NCBI RefSeq assembly: GCF_016086655.4
Contig: NC_052138.2
Coordinates: forward strand, 7,874,001-7,938,000
Length of the DNA: 64,000 bases
Source: Lepeophtheirus salmonis
Taxonomy: Eukaryota; Arthropoda; Copepoda; Siphonostomatoida; Caligidae
Direction of reading: 5' to 3'
The notes beneath the pieces were generated by a model, which worked only from the letters and a program-made list of their open reading frames with translations, ran no database searches and had not been told where the DNA came from. Positions 13,176 through 24,366 of the stretch are shown here, piece by piece. Positions within the stretch are counted from its first letter, which is position 1; each line of letters begins with the position of its first letter. Both the position numbers and the translations under genes were made by a program.

Positions 13176-13387
13176 ATGGTTTCATCATTTTTCCATCAGA
13201 AAATAATCATATAATGCGTTGTATACCAATACAGGTTTGTGCGTCTAAAACTGAAAACTCCTATAAATTTTACGACTTGAGGGCTTGACGAGGGATTCTC
13301 TTGTAGACCTTAAGGCCAAGATCTTTCTTAACTCCATGGTCCGGTCCATATGGTTTCATCATTTTTCCTGAAAATAATCATATAATG
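13176..13387. repeat. ~40-bp direct repeat straddling a mariner end
   Basis: Positions 13176-13217 and 13349-13387 are nearly identical (TGGTTTCATCATTTTTCC, then GAAAATAATCATATAATGC). The first copy lies outside the mariner copy that starts at 13232; the second lies inside it. Confidence 0.8.
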
Positions 13388-13813
13388 CTGACGTTGAACG
13401 TTGAAATTAGAGAGGCCACTGACGCCAAGTTACCCTGCCTCTCTTGTGGAGAGGCCCTCGACAGACTTTTCAAGGCAGCAACCATTTCGTCCGACCTTCA
13501 AAGCCTTGACTTAGATCCTGTGGTCGCTTCAGGAGTACCTTTAACTGTAAACGGTGGTGTGGCTGCAGTTAAAAACATTGGCAATTTCAGAGGGAGTTTT
13601 TCCTAGCGCAGAAAGTTCCAAAATTTCGACTCGACGTCTCTCCATATTATGGACTGTTGTTTCACTGTTGCTATTTATATTTAGCTCGAGTTTTGTTTAT
13701 AACTAGTCAAGACCCTTGCCTCAAAGAATAAACCGGGTTCAACTCAATAAAATCACGAATATGTGCATGGCGTAAGATTTAAAGGAGTGTTCAGTTTTAG
13801 ACGCGCACACTTG
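13232..13813 (-). mobile_element. Internally deleted mariner, 582 bp, TA-flanked
   Basis: The ends are inverted repeats of about 40 bp: CAGGTTTGTGCGTCTAAAAC on the left and, on the opposite strand at the right, CAAGTGTGCGCGTCTAAAAC. Both continue into CTGAA[AC]ACTCCT. TA dinucleotides at 13230-13231 and 13814-13815 are the expected mariner target duplication. Read on the minus strand, 13610-13385 encodes a mariner HTH remnant (GKTPSEIANVFNCSHTTVY) followed by a decayed linker. The catalytic domain is gone, so this is a non-autonomous derivative. The 73-codon + frame at 13385-13606 is only its antisense. Confidence 0.8.
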
Positions 13814-14440
13814 TATAAATTACATATTTTGACAAAAAAAATGATAAAAGAACACTCATTTAAACCCAAAATAAATAATAACGACAATTAAATCTCAATT
13901 ATTTATATATTAAGCGGATATATGCACCTATAATGTGAAATGGTTTTAGGCAAAATATTCCGAGGCGCGTTAGTTTAAGGCAAAATTATTTGGCACCTTT
14001 CATCCAAAGTATGTAAATGAGTGAGTATAAGTTTTTTTTCATGTGATTGTTATTTTAAGTTTTGTTGTCTCTTTTTTCATTAAATTATCCTTAGGTCACC
14101 CTATGAAAGCCTATTTTTCTTCTCCTTTGAAAAGAGAGGAACATACATAAATGGTAAAAAATATTATTTTGTGAGCTATGGGTTTAATACATCTATTGCA
14201 TAAATACATATTTAAATAATTGCAAATCAAAAGATGATTTCCTTTCACGATTTGTAGACGTATTTTTTGCATAGATATTTTATTTTTTTTGAATAGAACG
14301 TTTTAAATAAAGACACTTTACAATGAATTTAATTGTTGTACAGGAAGGTTTCATGTATTTCCATCTTTTGGAGTGTGATGATTGGTGTCAATTGAAAAGT
14401 TTTATTCGAATAGGGTATGTCTTGCCTCATATGTGCTCTA

Positions 14441-14968
14441 CAGGGTGGGGGAAAATAAACTTAAATCACTTTGATGCTAATTTAAGCCATCTGACAACCT
14501 TTTTTTCAGTTTGGCTACTGCATACAAATGGAACACAATACTTTTTCTTTCTTCTCCCGAGTTTTTTCGGATAGCTTAAAAAAATAAATTCATAAGATAA
14601 AAACCCCGGATAATCACTTATAATCATTTTCAAGAGCATATTTGGAAATTTTCTAAGCTTGAGAAAGGCCTGGTTCTTCTTAATTTCCAGTTGTTAACCT
14701 TCTGGACTATTACTTGTGGAACAATGTGCATGACTCCCTCATGCCAGAAACCTGGGAGGCATGGGAGGTACTGTCCATGGAGGAACTTGCTTCATCTTGC
14801 TCCTAATTTCGGATGCTTTCGAGTCTGTCATTTCAGCAGTGAGAAAATACTTTGAATAGTAGATATTTTACCCTCAATTTACCAACTTTCAATTCAATTA
14901 TGTAAATATATTTTAAAATTATGGCTGTGAAACCATTCATAGGTTGTTTTTTTAAAGTTTTTTCCCTG
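14441..14968 (+). mobile_element. Internally deleted mariner, 528 bp, TA-flanked
   Basis: The left end CAGGGTGGGGGAAAATAAAC and the reverse complement of the right end, CAGGGAAAAAACTTTAAAAA, are recognisable inverted repeats after a short gap. TA lies on each side (14439-14440 and 14969-14970). Inside, about 14705-14855 reads as the mariner C-terminus: LDYYLWNNVHDSL around the last catalytic Asp, then MEELASSCS and FRMLSSLS. At least two in-frame stops are present and everything upstream of the last Asp is deleted. Confidence 0.7.
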
Positions 14969-16205
14969 TATGTGTATACTTATAACGATCATAAAATCAA
15001 TCATATATTAGACATGACGATTAAGAAATGTGTAAACACATTGAAATGTATGTAGTTATTAATAAAATTGATTAGTTTCCGATCCTAGAATGTAGGTAAT
15101 CTATAGAAACAATCGATGATATTATTTCTTTAGCTAACGAAGTTGAATGGGTAATATGTTTTTGCCCTGTTTGTTTGTTAGTCACGAGGATTACAATAAA
15201 AGTTAGAGATCGATTTTGATCAAATTTGGTAAGAAGGTTATATATAGTCACAGTAAGAGTTTATGAAATTTTGAGAGGTCAAGGAAATACAAAATGGGAA
15301 AATGCATAATCTACCATAACTTTGGAACAAATTGATATACTGGGTGGTCCATGAAAATGTAATCATTAATATTTCAATAATTATTAAAGGTAGAGATATT
15401 GAAATAATTTCATATTTCGATATGTTCAAACATCAGCAATTAGTTACAAAACAAAACAAACTGGAGCTATCAAATCAATATATACATCAGAGAATAATAC
15501 TAATGAATTAATACGACTACAATGTTATTTCTTATTTCAAAATATGTTTAAAACATTCATCTGAGGTACAATATCCAGTACATCTGTTCACTTGTTTTCA
15601 TCTACTCCAACATTTATACAAACCAAAAGACAAACCTTGTTTTATTAATATAGATATAGTTGTTTCATTTTAAAATATATCTCTGAATCGAAATTATACT
15701 CGAAAAACCTTCTTTTTTTTTTTTAAATTGACTGTAAATTTTAATGACCATTTTCTTGTTCTATGGCTTAAATATCAATAATAATCATTAAAAAATTCAA
15801 TTATCTTTATAAGTACTAGATTAAATAACTAATTATACCTGAACCGTTTGGTATGTAGAATTAAGCAGATTTTTTTTTTCTAAAAAATCTAAAAATCACA
15901 TGGATATTTTTACAGCATATAAAATCTGGCATATAATGTTAAAGTTGTAGAGTTTGGTACTCACCCTATTATTTTTCTAATGATTAACTGCCTCTTATGG
16001 TGGTTTTTGGGATCAAGAAAAAATACTCAATACAGGAATTTGGGTTGTACGGGGATTTTTTTAATACTAAAGCCAGTAAATGGTAAAAATTATTTTTCAT
16101 ATTACACTTTTTACTAACTTTCCTTTGTTTTCATGATGAATTATTAAAAATAATAAGTTCCCTTGAAACAACTGATCCAGCACTAAAGAGACAGAGCCAG
16201 TGATT
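14969..16205. other. AT-rich spacer with an isolated mariner-like end
   Basis: TACTGGGTGGTCCATGAAAA at 15338 has the form of a mariner terminus starting at a TA, but I found no partner and no transposase remnant. The rest is AT-rich without recognisable features. Confidence 0.3.
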
Positions 16206-17698
16206 AAGCCTGCTGATAAAGTACCAAGGATTGTCATCACGGATTTTGAGGAATACACTGAGTCATCAAAGGAGCATCTGAACAACCCAATCTACTAGAA
16301 AAAGATTAATGTGAAAGAACTGAAAATCACTAAGTCAAGGATCTCGCAAGGCTTAAAGGGAATTGGAGTCACAGATTGCATTTCCAAAGAAGATATCAAA
16401 GCTTTCGATCCAAAAGAAAATAATCTAGGCAGATTGTACCTTCTTCATATGGTTAACAAAGCAGTAAAGACAAAAGTTCCCCTTCAAGACTAGTCATTAT
16501 TGGGAAAAACCCTATCACTGAGACCATGGGTATGCTTCTAGATCACTCTACAACTTATCTAGTAAAGGATATCTCAGGCTATATCAATGATACTCCAATC
16601 TTCTCAAGGGACTTGGAAGAAAGCAACAAAGATGAACTATTTCCCAACAATGCCCTCCCTGTGTCACTGGCCTTTATTCCAACATACCCCCATGAAAAGG
16701 AAATGAAATGCTTTGAAGGAACCTTGAAAACAAAAACGTCAAATCAATTCACGTACAGCAGTTCTCATCTACAACATATTTGAGTTCAATTAGGAGTTGT
16801 TCATTCAACTACAAGGGACTGTTATGGTAACAAGGGTGGCACTCACCTATGCCAATATCTTCATAGCTCATAGAAAAACGTATTAAAGGAGTAACCGATC
16901 TTATTCTTGTAATGCCTCTCATAATCTACAAGAGATTCATTGATGACATCTTCTTGATATGGATTTGTACAGGGGAAGAATTCAAGACCTTCATGCATAA
17001 CTTCAACCTCCAATAAAATGTACTTGTTCATATGACTTCCAGAATAAATCCACAACTTTTCTTGACACTACTGTCTCTATATAATAATGCAAGTTGATGA
17101 ATGACCTGTACAGGAAACAATGTGACAAAGTTCCTTACCGGCGTCCTTCTTCCTCACATCCCGTTCCTGTCACTAACAATATCCCTTAGAGTCTGGCCCT
17201 CAGATTTGTAAGGATATGCAGTGACTCTGAACAAGGGAAACAAAGAATGCAAGAACTGAAGGAGATGTCGATGAGTAGAAGTTACTCTCGAAGAATTGTT
17301 GAAGATAGTCTGAGTAGCCCATGGCCATACCAAGCGCAGAAACACTCAAACCCAGTGTCAAAGTGGAGTGTAATCGAGTTGTATTTCCCATGACATGTGA
17401 CTGTGAGACAACTAGAGTAATATATTGCATTACTTGCTCAAACCCCAAATGCGGAGTCCAATATGTAGGACAAACAGGAAGAAAATGAAAAGAAAGATTA
17501 CATCATTAGAGGAGAAGAAGTTACTGGATTAAATTTCACCGGTGCCACAAGATGAATTATATCGAAGTACAAATAATTGAAAAAGTAGCCGCTACAGAAG
17601 TAATGAGATTGACCAGATAGGGAGAATGGATTCGGAAATTCAACACAAAGAGAACAGTACAAATAGGAAGTCCTTTGCGTTCCTTTATAAAAGATTAA
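16206..17698 (+). pseudogene. Penelope-like retroelement (RT + GIY-YIG) pseudogene
   Basis: This is a decayed Penelope-like element ORF. It starts with a KPADKVPRIVITDFEEY block, equivalent to the N-terminal 'RPADKGGAVVI' motif of the family. Next come YLLHMVNKAVKTKVPLQD and LVKDISGYINDT (RT fingers). The RT catalytic motif IYKRFIDDIFLIW is intact at about 16927-16965, with the two Asp codons at 16942-16947, and TTFLDTTVS follows. The C-terminal part shows ITCSNPKCGVQYVGQTGRK at about 17430-17485, matching the zinc-binding and GIY-YIG endonuclease region, and ends with a TAA at 17696-17698. Several frame changes and stops (for example after PLQD and in the GIY-YIG region) make it non-functional. 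No long repeats flank it and no hammerhead core was seen. Confidence 0.85.
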
Positions 17699-17875
17699 AT
17701 GTTTAACTGGCGGATTGTGTATTTCTTTAATGTGTAATTTTTATAATCAGTTATGATTGAAATTTATTCCAAGAAATACATTTTGTATTCAGAAAAAATT
17801 AGTTTTTTTTTCTCCTAAGTGCAACTAAGAGAATTGTTGGTTGTCTTACTCCAAAATTAATTTCCAAAATAATGT

Positions 17876-17929
17876 ATGCCCGACAAGATACTTCTAAAAT
17901 AATTGTCAAATTTAATCTTAGTCGGGCAT
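17876..17929. repeat. 9-bp perfect hairpin near the Penelope 3' end
   Basis: ATGCCCGAC at 17876-17884 pairs with GTCGGGCAT at 17921-17929, leaving a 36-bp AT-rich loop. It lies about 180 bases after the Penelope ORF stop and could be part of that element's 3' region. Confidence 0.4.
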
Positions 17930-18669
17930 TTATTACTTATTTATATAAATCTTGTTATTTTAATACTGTAAAATTTTATTTATTGCAGGTTTGTATAACA
18001 TGTCATAACCAAAAGTTTTAAGTCCCGGTATCAAATCAAATACATACAGGACACTCCACCTATGCAAAATTATATGTACACTTCTATTTGATGAATATAT
18101 TGGCATACAATAAACTTACTCATCAACAACTACAAAATTTATTGTTTACCTCAATATATAGTTTTTATAATTTATTATCACAACATAAAAAAATACAATA
18201 TAGGGGGACTTCCTGCATTTATAAGAAACGAGAGGCTTAAACGATAAAAAATAAATTGGATTGCTCTATATTAAAACATTACAAGGCTAAGGTATTTTTT
18301 GGTTTTTTTGGTTATCGATTGACATTTCTTATAATATAAACATTTGTTCGAAAAACATACCTACATAAATTTTATTTAGATTAAACTGAATTTTGGAGGA
18401 TTGCTCAAAAAGTTACTGAGTCTTATATCTAATCATTTATTCAATACTCTGCAGTAACCTGAAAAATATTCAAAAAAAAAATTTCATATTGGAAATAGGA
18501 AATTGCATAAAAAATGAGTTGACCCTTTTTTATAAGTATAAATTCACTCTCTTCTCTTTTAAATGAGTGATAGAGAACATTAAATAAAAAGAGAAATAAA
18601 AACCCTTAAGAAACGGAAGAAATGCATTTTGATTTCATACTTCCGTCCTGATACATCTAATAATTATCA
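17930..18669. other. AT-rich spacer upstream of cuticle gene 1
   Basis: No open frame, repeat or transposase remnant was recognised between the Penelope copy and the promoter of the first cuticle gene. Confidence 0.4.
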
Positions 18670-18765
18670 ACGCCCATACAAAAAATAAAAGTGTGACCGT
18701 TTGTCACATTATCTTTCCTATAAAAATCTTGGAATCTCTCACTGAAGCATTAATTCCACTTCAGT
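18670..18765 (+). promoter_or_regulatory. Promoter of cuticle gene 1
   Basis: ACGCCCAT at 18670-18677 is the shared upstream element, here with AA instead of CC before it. A TATA box, TATAAAAA, is at 18719-18726, 49 bp downstream. The arthropod initiator TCAGT at 18761-18765 is 44 bp from the TATA start, longer than usual, so transcription may instead start near 18749. The ATG follows at 18788. Confidence 0.6.
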
Positions 18766-18787
18766 AACCACAACAATCACAAACAAT

Positions 18788-19454
18788 ATGAAGGTAAACT
18801 CAAACTTCATACTTCATTTCATTGACGATTAAATATTCTTGTATTCAGATCTTTTTAGGATTACTTGCTCTGTTGGCTGTTGCTCTTGCAGATCATTCAC
18901 CAGCTCAAATATATTCTCCTCCACCAACCTACAAACCCGCCCCTGCTCCAGTCTATCCCGACACTCCTCCAAGATATAAATACCGATATGCTGCCAAGGA
19001 TGACTACGAGGGGCTCTACTTCAACGCTGATGAATCTCGTGATGGATACGCCACCAATGGAGTCTACAGTGTCCTTCTACCTGATGGGCGTGTCAAAACT
19101 GTGACTTACAACGTAGCTGATGCTTACTCTGGATTCGTTGCTGATGTGACTTACTCCAAGCCTCCTCCAGATTACAAGCCAGCTCCACCTTCCCTATCTT
19201 ATAAGCCTTCTCCAAGTCCATCCTATAAGCCTGCCCCACCTTCACCAGCCTACAAACCAGCTCCTCCTCCCCCATCTTACAAGCCTGTCCTACTTCCAGT
19301 TCATAAGCCTGCCCCTCCCCCAGTTTACAAGCCTGCACCCTCTCCAGTCTATACGCCTTCACCCATTCCATCTTATAAGCCCACCCCATCTCCTATTTAC
19401 TACAAGCCCCTACCAACCCCTGCATACAAACCTGCTCCTGCCTATAGTGCTTAA
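18788..19454 (+). CDS. RR-type chitin-binding cuticle protein (gene 1)
   Basis: Two exons: 18788-18793 (codons Met-Lys only) and 18849-19454, joined across a 55-bp phase-0 intron with GT and AG ends. The product is 203 residues. Residues 1-16 are a typical signal peptide (MKIFLGLLALLAVALA), probably cut before DHSP. A Pro/Tyr linker follows. Residues about 45-104 form a Rebers-Riddiford domain (Chitin_bind_4), with ESRDGYATNGVYSVLLPDGR and VADAYSGFVADVTY visible. Residues 107-203 are KPxPxPxY-type repeats. The mature part has no cysteine. Known RR proteins are secreted by epidermis and bind chitin in the procuticle; the Tyr-rich repeats suggest a flexible, possibly cross-linked, pro-resilin-like protein. 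The start is chosen because exon 1 restores the signal peptide and matches its paralogues. Confidence 0.92.
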
Positions 19455-19576
19455 GTACCAATCTGTTATGTTTTTGATATATTAATATATTTATTGTTGC
19501 AAATATACTAATTTAACTCAAAATTTGTTATATGATTTATTCTGAAAGATATTTTTTTTTACAAAAAATAGAAAAA

Positions 19577-19582
19577 AATAAA
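19577..19582 (+). terminator. Candidate poly(A) signal of cuticle gene 1
   Basis: The first AATAAA after the stop codon is 123 bases downstream, in an A/T-rich tail. Confidence 0.4.
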
Positions 19583-20359
19583 CTAGCTCATATATTAGGG
19601 GTAGTGAAAAAACCTAAATTTATGAGCATACAGCTGCACTTTGTAATCATTTTTTGTGCAAGTGTAATAACTGCCTTTGACCATTGATTCTGCCTTTTAT
19701 TCATCGACCATTTACTAACTATTGTGGCTACATTGATTAAAATAGAACTTCAATAAATTGTTCTGGGGGAGGGGGGGGGGTATACCAATTTGGTTTGACT
19801 TATTGTTCGACATGCCAAAATTTGTCACAACAATCTTCCTGTTGTTTGAACTAATTTGTTTACAAATCATTTGTTATAATTAAAAGTAACAACACCTAAA
19901 AAAATTGATATACAAAACGAGACGTTTTAAGGTGCAGAATCAATTATTCACTCTTTTAATGTATTATAATATATAGCAATTTAACATATAATAAGATTTA
20001 TTGCTTGACCTAACAAACATGCCCTTACTTTTGTCAAGGAGGATAAAAAAAATTCCTTAAGAATTTCCGATTACGAGGATAGAGAGTGGAACTACGCAGA
20101 AACCATGGTTAAGTTTTTCTCACAATGGTAATGTAAGCTGTATTCAACCTAAAGTGTTTAGTAAGTCCATATATGATTATGAGGATAGCAGCATAGAAGA
20201 TACACGAAGGGTGTTATAAAAGAGCTATTTTTTAATATTTTCAAGAAAATTTGATTAAAATAATGATTTTAATTGTTTTGTTCATTTTGTACCTGTAGCT
20301 TTTTATATATTTGAGAAATGTTTTGAATGTTTGCCAGGTTAAAGAAAATAAAAATCTTG
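19583..20359. other. Spacer, nothing recognised
   Basis: A G-run (about 19766-19779) is the only compositional oddity. No open frame or transposon signature was seen. Confidence 0.35.
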
Positions 20360-20550
20360 AATTTAGGTAAGAAATACTTGGATACAGTATAAGTAAATTT
20401 GTATTATCCGAAAAGATCTTAGGTCCGGGCCTGCTTCAGTTACTCGAACTTCTTAAAAAAGATCCAACAGATTTTTCGGATGATAAAAAGCTTGTAGTTT
20501 GGTTTTTAATAGAACATCCTAGTTATAAAAAAATATATTATATATAATGA
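20360..20550. repeat. Dispersed repeat, second copy at 47010-47200
   Basis: The segment shares long blocks with 47010-47200: GG[AG]TACAGTATAAGTAAA, TTGTATTA.CCGAAA, CCGAACTT-like sequence, AAAAGATC and AATCCTAGTTATAAAAA-type ends. By eye the identity is roughly 75 percent over 190 bases. No coding sequence or terminal repeat is visible, so its class is unknown. Confidence 0.6.
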
Positions 20551-20648
20551 GCGAATATTTGAATAGTGCTTGGAGCCACATCCATGTTAAGTAATTTTAT
20601 TGTGAGGTTAATACATTCTTAGCTAACAAACAAAAAATGTACATTGTA

Positions 20649-21022
20649 TTGGGTTGTCCGCTGTCAATTTTTCTCCTAATGAGGGATCTTAACATTGATT
20701 GGTGGGATACAAGTTGGTTCTGATTAAGTTGTGTACAATTATCAACTAGTGTTGAATAGTAATTCCGTATTTGGTAAAATTTCCAAATTACAAACTGATT
20801 TAGGGAGTTTTCTGTTTCTTTTAAGAGGATAGAATCTTAATCCATTGGATAATTCCATCTAGGCGAAGATCACGAGAACTACCTGCAACAAGCTTCATGG
20901 GTATTTGATATCTTCGGAAGCCGCCATCAAAGCAGTATGGGCTTACTTGTCGTACGACTACATACAGTAGGTTTTTTCGACCTTCAGGAACAGAGTATAG
21001 GCTGTCAATGAGGCAGAGGGAA
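20649..21022 (+). mobile_element. mariner remnant (left end and C-terminus)
   Basis: A mariner-type end (TTGGGTTGTCCGCTGTC) follows a TA at 20647-20648. From 20839 a single frame reads NPLDNSI (last catalytic Asp region), then EAAIKAVWAYLSYDYIQ, FSTFRNRV and AVNEAEG, a clear match to mariner C-termini. Three in-frame stops interrupt it. The N-terminal domain and the first two Asp residues are deleted. The right end was not found, so the right edge is set at the end of the coding match. Confidence 0.7.
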
Positions 21023-22655
21023 TAAATAACGTCAATTTCAGTTATAATTCACTGGACATAAACTTAATTTTTTTCTTACTGTCTTGGCAAACTACTTTTT
21101 AATAAAGTTTGAAAAACAATCTTCTGTGTTAACTTAAATATGACGCATGGGAAATATATTATATTGGGAAATGGCAACCTACAGCCAATCCAAGTCGAGT
21201 ATAAACTCTTTGCTGACAAGTCATAGACCTTAAATATTGTTTTATGTTGTTAAATATAATTTTCGTAAATATCTATGAACTGCTTAAACTTTTTTTTTAA
21301 TTTTAAATTTTTGATACTTTTTTCCAAATAATTCTAATAACCAAAAATCCAAAAAATATATTCCTACTCTTATGTATTTCCCCTTGCATTTTCTGAGGTT
21401 TTATTACTTTCAACATAAGAGGATGTTTTATGTGAATCCTACCAATTATTTAAAAACATGACAGAAGAGAATGAAAGAAATACTCTATTAAGGAGAGTTA
21501 TAAGTAAATATGCATTCACCTACAGGGACAAAGATGTAGGTCCTTACAACGTAATTAATGTGGAAAGAATAAAACAAATAAAAAATACTAATTTTCTTCT
21601 TTTGTATTTTATGAAGAAGAAAAAAAAAATCCACAATTCGGGGGAGAATTGGAGGGGTTTTGATTACATACAAAAAATAAAATAAAGGGTATTGGCAAAA
21701 AAGTGAATCTGAGAAGCTATTCATTGGAAATGCTAAGGCTATATAATGCTCTACTCAAAGTTTATGAATGATAATATCATGCCATTTTGCGTTCAATCAG
21801 AATAAAAAAGTAATGATACGCTTATATTAACAAGTTTTTTTTTTAAAGAAACTCAATGCTCTTGAATTCGTAGGTAGATATCAAAATGTATATTTACTGG
21901 AAGTGCTATAAGTACATATACATAAATTAAAGAGGGTGCAAACAGGGTGCAAAGACGAAATTGGCCAAAACTGTATAAAATATCTCCTGGATAACAAATA
22001 TATAAAATCTGGTTACTATGCTGTTAAGAAGCGAAGATTCTTAGTGACCTATTACTAGAGTTGACATATTTGTAATCAAGGAACTATCTTTAAAAATTAA
22101 AAAAAATTAAAAAAATGGTTGTTGTAAGTGCCATTTATTCTCTTTTTTCATTATTGAACATGTCGTAGTGGTGTTAATTTTTTCCTCAGAAGTTTGTATT
22201 CTCGTATATTTGTAGTATAAACTGACTTAAAATTAAATATTTATAAATTTAAATATAATTGTAGTATTTTCCCTGCAAAAAGGCTTTTTAAATTTAAAAA
22301 ATTCTTCTCTTAATAGCAGAAATTAATTTTCTCCCTCCAAAATCGTCTCATGAATTAAACTTGCAGCTCTTTTTTTCCTTACAGAAATTTGAGCTCTACT
22401 TAAAGGGACTGTTTTATTTGAGGCATGACCTACTTGCAGTTGCACAGCGCTACTACAGTGTCAAAACATTAGTTATGACTAAAAACATTATGAAATATTC
22501 ATTCTCAAAGAAAAATTTATATCACAAAATATAATGACACGGAGTATTTTGATTTTTTTATAGAAGTTCGACAGTTTTTGTAGTGTTGAAAATTTGTAAT
22601 ACAGACAGGTTTTTGTTAGATAGAGGGCGCCCTCGGGGCTATTCTTGTCTCTATA
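21023..22655. other. AT-rich spacer, nothing recognised
   Basis: A 75-codon + frame (21458-21685) overlaps a 78-codon minus frame (21488-21724). Both are Lys/Asn- or Phe-rich low-complexity readings of AT-rich DNA and I do not call either a gene. Confidence 0.35.
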
Positions 22656-23294
22656 TTGGGTGCAGCAAAAAAATCTTTACACTTTCAATCTATAACTTTA
22701 TCATGATGTATTTCAGCAACATGTTGTATTAGAGTATGTCAATAAACTAAACTAAACTAATATGATGACTTGGCTATCCTATTCATCGATGTAGCCCCTT
22801 TGGCAACAATGATGGCTTCCAGATGGCCACAGAAGGCCTTGCACCGATTACACATGTAGTTTTCAGACATGGCATCCCTGTACTGGTTGGCAGTGTCCTT
22901 GAGGAGCTTGATATTTGGGTGACGGACGGTGCAGGCCTTGGACTTAACAAGTACCCAAAAAGTGAAATCCTATTGGTTGTTATCTGGTGAGTAGGGGTGC
23001 CCTATTTACTTTTGCCAGGAAAACAAGTTATCCTCCAACCACTTCTGGGCCTTTTTGGACGTGTGTGCAGACGTACCGTCCTACTGGAATACCAAGTTCA
23101 TGTCTGTGTAGTTGGTCTGGACACAGGGTAAAATCCAATCTCTGTTGTTTTCTGGCCAGCATCCTATACAACATGTAGTTTTTTTTTGTATTTTTCATAT
23201 TTTTAGTATTTGACCGGAAAATTTTTATTGCATTCATAAAAACCTTGATTTATGTAGCAAAAACGAAGTGTAAAGATTTTTTCGACGTACCAGG
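22656..23294 (-). mobile_element. Internally deleted mariner, 639 bp, TA-flanked
   Basis: The ends are TTGGGTGCAGCAAAAAAATC on the left and, on the opposite strand at the right, CCTGGTACGTCGAAAAAATC, both continuing into TTTACACTT. TA flanks lie at 22654-22655 and 23295-23296. On the minus strand from about 23183 to 22757 one frame covers the C-terminal half of a mariner transposase: YTDMNLVFQ, a stop, DGTSAHTSKKAQKWLEDN, HPYSPDNNQ, a stop, DFTFWVLVKSKAC, then HLEAIIVAKG. Only three stops interrupt this frame. The HTH domain and first catalytic Asp are missing. The two remaining Asp are 36 residues apart, close to the D37D type. Confidence 0.85.
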
Positions 23295-23329
23295 TAAAGG
23301 GATATTTAGTTTACCATAATAGCTCAGTT

Positions 23330-23765
23330 AAATGAAGAACAAGAGAAAATATAATTCAATGAACAAGAATACAGATCTGCCGGGATCACGATTTTGGAGA
23401 CCAAGAAAGGCAAACCAAAGAGGTATCTGAGATCATATCAGTACCCTGGAGAACCGTACAGAGGCCTAAAATGTCAGAAAAGGCACCAATGATCCTGAGA
23501 AGTGATCAATAGGAGGATCAAAGTGATGGTTGGTAGGGAAATATGACTGTCTACTGTTTTAGTCTAGATCTTAATCATATGGACTATTTTATGTAGAGCC
23601 GTTTTGTAACTTATTCAAATAAACATCATTATACAACTATGTTCTTTCCATTATTTCAAGAGCAAGATGCCGAAATGGACAGGAAGCTCGAGAAGTCTTT
23701 ACTTTCTTCAGAAGCAGGCTTGTGAAGGTTATTGAGGTTGAATTAAATCATTTCACTTAAATGGA
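23330..23765 (+). mobile_element. mariner remnant (HTH fused to C-terminus)
   Basis: About 23430-23500 reads as the mariner HTH (EVSEIISVPWRTVQRPKMS). About 23560-23765 carries the C-terminal block (LDLNHMDYFM near the last Asp, then EMDRKLEKS in another frame and RLVKVIEVE). The whole catalytic core is deleted. Stops and frame changes are present. It sits 35 bases after another mariner; I could not define its terminal repeats. Confidence 0.6.
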
Positions 23766-24230
23766 TGCAAGACATCATCATACAATGATGGTAAATATAG
23801 CAATGTATATAAAATCTTTAGAAATACGGATTTTATGCATTTTTTGTAAAAAGGGTTCTTAGCACCAATTTCATAGCTGTAGCTTGTGTGTTATATCATA
23901 TTAAATGCATGCAGACGTTGTATCATCATGATTGAAATCATTCAATACTAAGTTGAGTGAGGAAACATTATATGTTTGAAACGTAGGAATTGTTTTTTTA
24001 TTGACTTAAATGATGTTATCTAATTAAAGATTGTCCGTATAAGGACAATAAGATATATCACACCAGAAAACTCTTAGTTTTATTTGATGTCTTATTTCGT
24101 TTCATTAAAACATATTAATCTTACAATTACATACATTGAGACCTTAGTATGCATATTTATTACCATATCTCTTGATGGAAGGAAGTAGCACTGTTATGAT
24201 TATTACACAGTATTTATGCGTCAATAACGT
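23766..24230. other. Spacer upstream of cuticle gene 2
   Basis: Nothing recognised. The inverted pair ATTGTCC / GGACAAT near 24030-24050 is a small hairpin without other support. Confidence 0.35.
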
Positions 24231-24340
24231 CCACGCCCATGGTCTATAAATAGTGCAAAATAACCTTAGAGGTTCTTACTTAAATTACATATTCCCTTTT
24301 TGCTATAAATACTAAGAGATTTTAATCCACAAACATCAGT
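24231..24340 (+). promoter_or_regulatory. Promoter of cuticle gene 2
   Basis: CCACGCCCAT lies at 24231-24240. There are two TATA boxes: TATAAATAG at 24245-24253, and TATAAATA at 24304-24311. Only the second has an initiator at a usable distance: TCAGT at 24336-24340, its A being 34 bp from the TATA start. TCAATAA at 24221-24227 is also found upstream of gene 3. Confidence 0.65.
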
Positions 24341-24366
24341 CACTTTATCAACTGCAAATCAACATC

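Larger units (their letters stand above)
11716..13990. repeat. Dispersed 'TTTTGCCT' repeat, two direct and one inverted copy
   Basis: Related blocks occur at about 11716-11900 (+), 12768-12990 (+) and 13820-13990 (-). Each starts with degenerate tandem pieces of the type TTTTGCCT..CATTTTNCC and continues into CCTTAAT[AT]T..ATAAAT and TATTTTTGGT. The outer copies face each other, so 11716-13990 could be one roughly 2.3-kb element with long inverted ends, later hit by the mariner at 13232-13813. I see no coding sequence for such an element; similar decayed motifs occur at 40130-40250 and 53226-53280. Confidence 0.45.

Noticed and set aside
13385..13606. 73-codon + strand frame that looks protein-like
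   Set aside because: The opposite strand encodes the mariner HTH remnant, which explains its coding-like composition.
17699..18000. Hammerhead ribozyme at the Penelope 3' end
   Set aside because: No CTGATGA...GAAA core is present; only a plain 9-bp hairpin is found.
19093..19389. 98-codon minus-strand frame opposite cuticle gene 1 (similar ones at 24431-24715, 24746-25009, 53836-54183 and 54050-54256)
   Set aside because: They are antisense readings of the Pro/Tyr repeat codons, which avoid stops on the opposite strand; they have no motif or promoter.
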